Shown here: positions 1-5,031 of the stretch, in pieces | Numbering within the stretch: position 1 is the stretch's first letter | Layout of the letters: each line of letters begins with the position of its first letter | From: Victivallaceae bacterium | GTDB lineage: Bacteria; Verrucomicrobiota; Lentisphaeria; Victivallales; Victivallaceae | DNA length: 8,678 nt | Assembly: GCA_028717165.1 (NCBI GenBank) | Contig: JAQUOK010000091.1 | Span: forward strand, 1-8,678 | Direction: 5' to 3' | Notes under the pieces: model-generated | Told to the model about the DNA's origin: nothing | The model's input: only the letters and a program-made list of their open reading frames with translations | Databases searched by the model: none | Made by a program: the position numbers and the translations under genes

Positions 1-254
1 CCTGTCATTCGGACAAAAAAATCCCTGAGCAGTTCCGCGGCGTTTTTGCTTACCGCATCCGCATCATCGGCCAGACATATTGATATTTTATCCGGAGAGA
101 TAACCAGTTTTCGCTTGATGGCTATCCGATGCGGCTGCGGTAAAGTATAATATATCCAGGCACGTTCTTCCTGTTCAGTTACCGCGACCGGCGTTTTTGC
201 GGAACTTATACATGAGAGGAAAAAGACAATAGACAAAAACGAAAAGAGTTTCAT
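1..254 (-). CDS. Secreted protein, N-terminal part only; GH67N-like domain suspected
   Basis: The window edge cuts this gene; 84 codons are visible, read from ATG at 254. The start is supported by an AAGG Shine-Dalgarno 7 nt upstream in the 34-nt gap after the pseudopilin gene. Residues 1-19 form a signal peptide (MKLFSFLSIVFFLSCISSA), with likely signal peptidase I cleavage after ISSA; the cysteine at 15 does not sit in a good lipobox. The mature part is beta-strand-like (KLVISPDKISICLADDADA), then a helix NAAELLRDFFVRMTG. That pattern, an extended strand then a helix ending in a [L/M]TG turn, recalls the N-terminal domain preceding alpha-glucuronidase (GH67) and related barrels (DUF4838-type proteins), where AAxxLxxxLxxMTG is common. 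The family call is inference from about 30 residues. Its place as last visible gene of the AraC-hydrolase-pseudopilin cluster fits a carbohydrate-active enzyme. Confidence 0.7.
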   Translation of the reverse strand, partial: MKLFSFLSIVFFLSCISSAKTPVAVTEQEERAWIYYTLPQPHRIAIKRKLVISPDKISICLADDADAVSKNAAELLRDFFVRMT

Positions 255-288
255 TATATATCCTTAATTTATCTGGCCATGTTATATT

Positions 289-1041
289 TTACGGATAAAA
301 TACATAATTCGGACCGTCAATCAAATACATTCCGTGCGGAAAACGTCCCTCTCCTTCCAGTTTAGGTTCCAAATGGCCGTCTGTGAATAACAGATTCAGG
401 GTATTTGAATGCCGGTAAGAAAAGTAGTTGGCTGAGGTGCGGGCGAAACTGTTTATTCCTCCCAGGCGATAGATAACGCAGGTTGACCTGTCTTCAGTTC
501 CGTAATAGCCTTCCGAGGGAGAATAATAACGCAGGTCCGCGCTTAATAAACGTAGAGAGGGTTTGGAGATTTGCGATCTTGGCGCAGAATATGTCAAATC
601 GTAGAAATAAGTATTGCAGCCATATCCGAGATTATACAATGGGGTTGTTCTGATTGCTTCAGTTTTATCAAATGGTTTTGCGGTGGGACAAGAAAATACC
701 GGCGGCCCTGAGGACGGATATGTTTCTGTCGAACTCCATGAAATCCCAAGATAGCGGGACAGAAGATAACACCATGAACCAATAGGGTAAGCCGGCGCCG
801 ATTGAGCCGGGAAAAAATCTTCATTATCATCTGCATACGAATGGAAGGCCGTTCCGATTTGTTTTTGATTATTACAGCATCCGATCGAACGGCCTTTTTC
901 GGCAGCCTTCATAAGTGCCGGAAGCAGAAGAGCCATCAGAACAGCTATGATCGATATTACGACAAGGAGTTCTAACAACGTAAATATCAAGTACTTCTGT
1001 TGTCTGTATTTGGAGGGAATTACTTTGTTTTGCTGAAGCAT
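289..1041 (-). CDS. Type II secretion-like pseudopilin with H-x9-DG tail
   Basis: A 250-residue protein of the prepilin-type N-methylation/DUF1559 (H-X9-DG) class. I start it at ATG 1041, because AAGGAG lies 8 nt upstream; the in-frame ATG at 1062 would sit before that ribosome site and overlap the previous gene. Residues about 20-45 are the class III signal and membrane helix (FTLLELLVVISIIAVLMALL), with Glu at +5 of the mature pilin (E24). The following CNNQKQIG...YADDNEDFFP segment is typical of the family. Near the C-terminus H211 and DG221-222 make the H-x9-DG signature. Odd: the residue before F20 is Ile, not the usual Gly of the prepilin peptidase site. Such pseudopilins are multiplied in Lentisphaerota and Planctomycetota; their individual jobs are unknown. 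TAA of the upstream hydrolase-like gene ends 1 nt before this ATG, so the two are probably translationally coupled and the proteins may act together at the cell surface. Confidence 0.9.
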   Translation of the reverse strand: MLQQNKVIPSKYRQQKYLIFTLLELLVVISIIAVLMALLLPALMKAAEKGRSIGCCNNQKQIGTAFHSYADDNEDFFPAQSAPAYPIGSWCYLLSRYLGISWSSTETYPSSGPPVFSCPTAKPFDKTEAIRTTPLYNLGYGCNTYFYDLTYSAPRSQISKPSLRLLSADLRYYSPSEGYYGTEDRSTCVIYRLGGINSFARTSANYFSYRHSNTLNLLFTDGHLEPKLEGEGRFPHGMYLIDGPNYVFYP

Positions 1042-1042
1042 A

Positions 1043-3052
1043 TTACTTTCTCCTTTTTGCATTATTATCCTGTCTTATTATCTCCGCCACTAAAACATTC
1101 AGCGGCGGCAATTTTATTTTCATTCCCTGTTCATATTTTACGATTTCATTTCTGATTATTCCGTCACGGCCGTTAAATATTATTATTTTTACTCTCGCGA
1201 GTGCCGCGGCACGACTGAAATTCAGAACCGCGGTTCTCGGTTCTCTGAAAGCCGCCGCCACGGTTTTGTCCATACCGTTCACCTGCGGACAGTCCCTTTC
1301 GGCCCACTTGAAATAATTGAGATCTTTTTTGATTATGATTCCTGCAATATCCTGATGGAGATAGCTCGGCCATAATGAATTAACCAATATGTTCCCGCTT
1401 TTGTTCCTTGAACCTATCACCGCACATTTATCTGAGAAAGATACCTTTCTTGTCGGATACAGAGGATTCAGGATTGCCTTGCCGTTGGCAAAAGTCACTC
1501 TATTGGTCTCGGAAATTCGAATCGTATCTTTGTCCCCGTCTTCGTTTGCGCCGCCAGGCAGACGGAAATTTCCCTCCAGAGGAGCAAATCCCTTCAGATT
1601 CAATTTACCGAACAATTGCGATTCCGGAATTTTATTAGCTTTTTCATCATATTCCGGGGCATACATCAAGTAAATATTCTGTCCGGCATAGTTGAATTTG
1701 GCAGGTAGGAGCAAGCCTGCGTAAACAACATTTTTGTATTTATTAACATTTCTGGTAACGTCCACGTCGCAAAACTGTTGAAGCAGTCCCACGGATATTT
1801 CATTGGTTTCCCTGCTGGTTCCGGAAAATCTGTTAATTCTTCTTATTATTTCCCAGTCCGCATCGGGTTCGTAATAATAGGCAATATCACTTCTTCTGCA
1901 GGACTTGACGAAAGGAACAACTTGGGAAACCAAATTCACCATATCCGCAAATTTGTCAGCATAAGCGCCATCTATTACCGGGTTTTTCTTACGTAACCAC
2001 ACTCCTCCGCCGACACTTTGAATGAAAACGCCGTTACCTGCTGCATACAACAAAGCCAAATAAGGGACAAGTTCTTCGGGCGTATTATTATATAATTTTT
2101 TACTCCATGAATTTTCCTTAAGCGTATCGCCACGTCCGCCTGCGTATCCCGGATCTATTCCCATCCAGACGAATTTATCCGGGTATTCGGCCTTAAAAAT
2201 TTTACCCATGCCTATCGGGGCGGTTACAAGCGAACTGTTCAGGGAATCTTGCGACGCCCGGCCGTACCAGTATGTCTGGCACTGGAGGAGTTCGTCAAAA
2301 TTCTTTACCGCCCGGTCAATACACGTAGCGCTTTTATTCCAGTTTCTGGTAACGTATGAAATCCAGGTTTTGATTTCAGGGTTCGCCTGTTTTGCGGCGC
2401 GCACAAATTCCTCCGCAAAGTTGTTCTGTACCTTATCGCAGAATTCCCACGCTTTCAGAGTTCTGAAATCTGCGGATTTATGGTGTCTGAAGGCCAGCCA
2501 GGCGTCTTCCTGCGAAAAACCGGCCCATTTAGCGAAAGCCGTGATAAACTTTTCAGTTATCGGAGTAATTTGTCCGCCATCTGTTTTTAAAACCGCCGGC
2601 GAGAGAAACCATTCATCCATACCGATTACGTCAGCCAGCGATGCCCACAGGGGTAATTCCCTGAAAAAATTCTTATATTCGGCGGATTCGGGCAGGCGGC
2701 CATAGGCGTTTTTTATCTTACTGACCCCAAGATATATTTTTATTCCATGTTTCTTAAGAAAGTGTATTTTCTCCAGGTTCTGTTTATTTAAGAGTCTTTT
2801 ATCACTCCAGATCAGTAATATATCAGAATTGTGGCGTTTCAGCATATTTAATGTATATTCCTTGTCCCAAGCCATGAACTCGACGGTGCGAATATCACAC
2901 ATGGTACGTCTGGTACCGGACAGAGCCGCCCGCTCGAGCCCAGGCCATTTCCTGCCGTAATTTTTGATCTCAAATCCCGGTTCTGCCGAGAAGCAGGTTG
3001 TCATGGCAAGTATTACGGTATTCCAAAATAAGAAATATGATTTCACTTTCAT
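1043..3052 (-). CDS. Secreted TIM-barrel glycoside-hydrolase-like protein, family unassigned
   Basis: 669 residues with an N-terminal signal peptide (KVKSYFLFWNTVILAMTTCFSA, cleavage likely after A23). I cannot assign a named family. Regularly spaced hydrophobic strands ending in polar or aromatic residues suggest a (beta/alpha)8 barrel over about residues 50-380: DILLIW (77-82), KIYLGV (105-110), DVIGMDEW (141-148), KTWISYV (228-234), LLQCQTYWYG (255-264), FVWMGIDPG (294-302), GVFIQSVGGG (341-350). E147 at the fourth visible barrel strand sits where clan GH-A enzymes carry the acid/base; D300 lies in the penultimate strand. Both roles are guesses. Residues about 390-669 look beta-rich, ending in a strand pair (LPPLNVLVAEI) common at the C-terminus of beta-galactosidase-like enzymes. 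AGGG lies 10 nt before the ATG and a good promoter about 65 nt upstream. It follows the AraC gene by 143 bp and is coupled to the pseudopilin gene; a polysaccharide-related role is inferred. Confidence 0.75.
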   Translation of the reverse strand: MKVKSYFLFWNTVILAMTTCFSAEPGFEIKNYGRKWPGLERAALSGTRRTMCDIRTVEFMAWDKEYTLNMLKRHNSDILLIWSDKRLLNKQNLEKIHFLKKHGIKIYLGVSKIKNAYGRLPESAEYKNFFRELPLWASLADVIGMDEWFLSPAVLKTDGGQITPITEKFITAFAKWAGFSQEDAWLAFRHHKSADFRTLKAWEFCDKVQNNFAEEFVRAAKQANPEIKTWISYVTRNWNKSATCIDRAVKNFDELLQCQTYWYGRASQDSLNSSLVTAPIGMGKIFKAEYPDKFVWMGIDPGYAGGRGDTLKENSWSKKLYNNTPEELVPYLALLYAAGNGVFIQSVGGGVWLRKKNPVIDGAYADKFADMVNLVSQVVPFVKSCRRSDIAYYYEPDADWEIIRRINRFSGTSRETNEISVGLLQQFCDVDVTRNVNKYKNVVYAGLLLPAKFNYAGQNIYLMYAPEYDEKANKIPESQLFGKLNLKGFAPLEGNFRLPGGANEDGDKDTIRISETNRVTFANGKAILNPLYPTRKVSFSDKCAVIGSRNKSGNILVNSLWPSYLHQDIAGIIIKKDLNYFKWAERDCPQVNGMDKTVAAAFREPRTAVLNFSRAAALARVKIIIFNGRDGIIRNEIVKYEQGMKIKLPPLNVLVAEIIRQDNNAKRRK
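1050..1055 (-). promoter_or_regulatory. Ribosome binding site that fixes the pseudopilin start
   Basis: AAGGAG on the minus strand, 8 nt before ATG 1041. It lies inside the last codons of the hydrolase-like gene (AAA AGG AGA AAG TAA), so the same bases encode its C-terminus and serve the next gene. This favours 1041 over the earlier in-frame ATG at 1062. Confidence 0.85.
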
Positions 3053-3060
3053 CCGGCGAA

Positions 3061-3077
3061 AACCCTGTTAACCCTGT
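3061..3077 (-). repeat. Short direct repeat over the hydrolase-gene ribosome site
   Basis: Two copies of ACAGGGTT (minus strand) with a 9-bp period lie in the leader of the gene starting at 3052. Each copy contains an AGGG Shine-Dalgarno core; the nearer one is 10 nt from the ATG and is the likely ribosome site, while the farther is 19 nt away and too distant to be the primary site. Confidence 0.6.
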
Positions 3078-3116
3078 AATTTCCAAAGATCGGTAATTAT
3101 TTGATTGCTGAATAAG

Positions 3117-3145
3117 ATTATACTTTGCAAGCCATGTAAAATCAA
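3117..3145 (-). promoter_or_regulatory. Sigma70-type promoter for the hydrolase-pseudopilin genes
   Basis: On the minus strand, TTGATT (3145-3140) is separated by exactly 17 nt from a perfect TATAAT (3122-3117). Transcription would begin near 3110, giving a leader of roughly 60 nt before ATG 3052. The promoter lies in the 143-bp gap after the AraC-family gene, next to an inverted repeat, which suggests regulated expression of the three downstream genes. The leading bases match the consensus well, but the background is AT-rich, so chance similarity is possible. Confidence 0.65.
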
Positions 3146-3163
3146 TAACTATTATATAATCAT

Positions 3164-3195
3164 ATAGTGCAAATTGTTATCCTGAAATGCACTAT
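3164..3195. promoter_or_regulatory. 8-bp inverted repeat, candidate operator upstream of promoter
   Basis: ATAGTGCA (3164-3171) and TGCACTAT (3188-3195) form perfect 8-bp arms with a 16-bp spacer, so half-site centres are 24 bp apart. The repeat begins directly after the stop codon of the AraC-family gene and ends 18 bp upstream of the -35 box at 3140-3145. That is where an activator of this promoter would bind. No U-run follows either arm, so a terminator is less likely. A 10-bp palindrome ATTATATAAT (3151-3160) lies between it and the -35 box. Binding by the neighbouring regulator is inference. Confidence 0.5.
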
Positions 3196-4017
3196 TCACT
3201 CTTTGTTTTCAGGAACAATATGGGGCAGGAGAAGTTTTGATGAGAATATCCTGAATGCTCTGGTAAAATTCTGTGTGTTGTGGTATCCGCACTGAAAAGC
3301 TATTTCTTTTTTGGTAAGTTCATTGGAGGCGAGAAGGTTTTTAGCGTAGGCCATCTTATTCCTGAGGAAATATTCCATTGCAGACATTCCTGTCTGTCTG
3401 CGGAAAAAGTTTATGAAAGACCGTTTGCTCATACCCGTCAGTTCCGCCAACTTTTCTATTCCCGGAAATTTAAATGGCGGCCCTCCGAGCCGGGCGATTG
3501 CAATGGCCAATTTATTGTCCGCTCCGGGCGGTAATTCTGTTCGGTCGGAAGCTGTCGGCTGAGTCAGGCTGATATCCAGTAATTCCGACAGAATCAGGCT
3601 TAACAGGGCATATTTTCTGATTTCGGCCGTAGGGGAAAAGACATTCCAGCAGAGGTCAGTTATTTTTTTAAACAAACTGTTCAGACTGTGTTTCTTCCTG
3701 ATTTTTATTATTCTATTCAGGGCAGGGATTTCTCCGCCCCAGTTTATATGGATAAAATAAACGGTGTAAGGATTGTTTGCATCAGGCTGGTATTTATGGA
3801 CTTCATTAGGAAAAACCATATGAATTGTACCTGGGGTTAATATATATCTTTTCCCATTTACATAACAATATCCTCTTCCTTTCACAGTATAGGATATATG
3901 AAGTTCATCGGGATGTAAATGGGTGTTGGTTGACTGGAACGGAGTGGCTATCATCATGTTCGCACTGATCAATTTTATTTTATTGCCCAGCTTTTCTATA
4001 AAATGTTTTTGATCCAT
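3196..4017 (-). CDS. AraC-family transcriptional regulator, C-terminal end possibly frameshifted
   Basis: 273 residues as read. The N-terminal half is a cupin-type ligand-binding domain (about 33-95: HLHPDELHISYTVKGRG, then a strand pair with NGKRYILTPGTIHMVFPNEVHKY), expected to bind a sugar or related effector. Residues about 186-257 hold the two helix-turn-helix motifs: first IEKLAELTGMSKRSFINFF, second LTKKEIAFQCGYHNTQNF followed by TRAF. The family normally continues with a GxSPxxYR segment; here the frame instead runs into SSKLLLPHIVPENKE. An adjacent frame encodes KTSPAPYCS then stop (3209-3211), which lines up with the missing segment, so a 2-base insertion near 3238-3244 is suspected. 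Start: GAGGA about 7 nt before ATG 4017. The gene precedes the hydrolase-like gene in the same direction and is the likely local regulator. Whether the altered tail matters is uncertain, since both helix-turn-helix units remain. Confidence 0.9.
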   Translation of the reverse strand: MDQKHFIEKLGNKIKLISANMMIATPFQSTNTHLHPDELHISYTVKGRGYCYVNGKRYILTPGTIHMVFPNEVHKYQPDANNPYTVYFIHINWGGEIPALNRIIKIRKKHSLNSLFKKITDLCWNVFSPTAEIRKYALLSLILSELLDISLTQPTASDRTELPPGADNKLAIAIARLGGPPFKFPGIEKLAELTGMSKRSFINFFRRQTGMSAMEYFLRNKMAYAKNLLASNELTKKEIAFQCGYHNTQNFTRAFRIFSSKLLLPHIVPENKE

Positions 4018-4261
4018 ACCTGTTCCTCAAAGTAATTCCGTTTTTTAATTTCCCAGGTATACTTTATCTTCAGCATGGCGGTGTTCAAGCTCCGGTACGT
4101 TTTTTATGATACCAGACTGTACAGCCCACGGCCGGGGACAGCCGTGGCATCTTGAAAGCTTGTTAAAAGTCGTTACTGAAAAGTTTTATCCGGGCTGAAA
4201 AAACCTGCACCCGGCGTTAATTGGAGTATGACCGCAAAAACAACTTATTTCAGTCCGGCGG
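4018..4261. other. Gene-free spacer between the Ehr-like operon and the AraC gene
   Basis: 244 bp with no credible coding region on either strand. It holds the hairpins at 4126-4147 and 4256-4270 and the GAGGA ribosome site of the AraC gene. I see no stem followed by a U-run on the minus strand, so where the upstream operon stops is not clear. No promoter with good -35 and -10 boxes stands out for the AraC gene. Confidence 0.7.
4126..4147. repeat. GC-rich inverted repeat in the spacer
   Basis: CCACGGC (4126-4132) and GCCGTGG (4141-4147) are perfect 7-bp arms around an 8-nt loop CGGGGACA. An extra GC outside each arm could pair if one C bulges. No U-run follows on either strand, so it is not a canonical intrinsic terminator. 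It might be a dispersed REP-like palindrome or an RNA-processing or transcript-stabilising stem; only its occurrence elsewhere in the genome would tell. Confidence 0.55.
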
Positions 4262-4270
4262 TCACCGCCG
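4256..4270 (-). repeat. Perfect GC hairpin with the small-subunit stop codon in its loop
   Basis: CGGCGG (4265-4270 read on the minus strand) and CCGCCG (4256-4261) form a 6-bp all-GC stem; the 3-nt loop is the TGA stop codon (4262-4264) of the small-subunit gene. A TTTTT run appears only about 13 nt later, too far for a normal intrinsic terminator. It could stabilise the 3' end of the mRNA, or simply reflect two Arg codons (CGG CGG) followed by chance complement. Confidence 0.5.
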
Positions 4271-5017
4271 CAGGAAATCCAGAATTCCGTTGATTATTGT
4301 AAGCGGATGCGCCGGGCAGCCCGGCACGTACAGATCAACTTTATACCTGTTGAAAAAAGATCTTTCCAGGGCAGGGGAATCCTGAAACGCGCCGCCGCTT
4401 ATCGCGCAGGCGCCGACTGCTATGACGATCCTGGGTTCGGGAATCGCCTTGAAGGTGTCTTCGAGGGCGCCGGCCATGTTTTCCGTAACCGGTCCGGTTA
4501 TTATGAGGCCGTCCGCATGGCGCGGCGAAGCTACTGTTTCAATGCCGAACCTGCCCATGTCGAAGTTGACGTTTGAACAGGCGTTCAATTCCATTTCACA
4601 GCCGTTGCAGCCTCCGGCCGACACGTTCCTCAGCTTGAGGGATCTGCCGAATATTTTTACGATTTCCTTCCGGGCGCGGATCGCCGATTTGAAATAATCC
4701 GCCTCCGTGAGGCCGGAACCGATTTTGAGGAACTCCCGCGAGGTCGAAGACGTTTTGTGAAAATTACTGAAGGAAATCGCGTTTGCGGGGCATGACCGGA
4801 CGCAGTCGTCGCAGAAAACGCATTTGCCCATATCCAGGGAAAGCGGTTGAAGGGAAATCGCGCTTGCCGGGCAAACGGAGATACAGGTTTGGCAGTTTCC
4901 GCACGAATCACCGTTCAGAACGGGGAAACCCCTGAACCTTTTTCTTATTTCCGCTTTCCTCAGATCGGGGATATATTGTTTACCCTGTTCAATCCTTATC
5001 TTTATCAAGTCAAGCAT
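4262..5017 (-). CDS. ehrS: Ferredoxin-small subunit fusion of an Ehr-like (hydrogenase-related) complex
   Basis: 251 residues from ATG 5017, chosen because GGAG (5026-5029) lies 8 nt upstream and because this start clears the large-subunit gene; the in-frame ATG at 5050 would overlap it. Residues about 39-76 carry two classical CxxCxxCxxxCP motifs (C39, C42, C45, C49 and C66, C69, C72, C76) for two [4Fe-4S] clusters, like HyfH/NuoI. Residues about 130-251 are a HyfI/HycG/NuoB-type small subunit: CNGCEMELNACSN (C137, C140), GPVTENM, VGACAISGG (C204) and VPGCPAHP (C234), the four ligands of the proximal [4Fe-4S] cluster. CxxC spacing is hydrogenase-like rather than the CC of complex I. In E. 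coli these are two proteins (HyfH and HyfI). The protein would pass electrons from a soluble donor, probably ferredoxin, through three clusters to the large subunit on the cytoplasmic face. It closes the operon, 14 nt after the large subunit. Confidence 0.9.
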   Translation of the reverse strand: MLDLIKIRIEQGKQYIPDLRKAEIRKRFRGFPVLNGDSCGNCQTCISVCPASAISLQPLSLDMGKCVFCDDCVRSCPANAISFSNFHKTSSTSREFLKIGSGLTEADYFKSAIRARKEIVKIFGRSLKLRNVSAGGCNGCEMELNACSNVNFDMGRFGIETVASPRHADGLIITGPVTENMAGALEDTFKAIPEPRIVIAVGACAISGGAFQDSPALERSFFNRYKVDLYVPGCPAHPLTIINGILDFLRR

Positions 5018-5025
5018 ACTGTTGT

Positions 5026-5029
5026 CTCC
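5026..5029 (-). promoter_or_regulatory. Ribosome binding site deciding the small-subunit start
   Basis: GGAG within CGGAGACAAC on the minus strand, 8 nt before ATG 5017, in the gap following the large-subunit stop codon (5032-5034). It makes 5017 a better start than the upstream ATG at 5050, which lies inside the large-subunit gene. Confidence 0.8.
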
Positions 5030-5031
5030 GT

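Noticed and set aside
1192..1237. Palindromes CTCGCGAG, GTGCCGCGGCAC (1201-1212) and AGAACCGCGGTTCT (1224-1237) close together
   Set aside because: They lie inside the coding region of the hydrolase-like gene, over Ala/Arg/Val codons; palindromes of this length are expected about once by chance in a window of this size.
2208..2705. Plus-strand open frame of 165 codons opposite the hydrolase-like gene
   Set aside because: It is antisense to a secreted protein with a good start, signal peptide and promoter; no recognisable domain.
4030..4100. Possible AraC-gene promoter (TTGAAC with TATACC or AAAGTA downstream, minus strand)
   Set aside because: Spacing to TATACC is about 21 nt and the 17-nt alternative is not a -10 box, so I do not call it.
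4080..4160. Minus-strand 21-codon frame starting at an ATG in the spacer
   Set aside because: It has no Shine-Dalgarno and its codons come from the inverted repeat; nothing supports translation.
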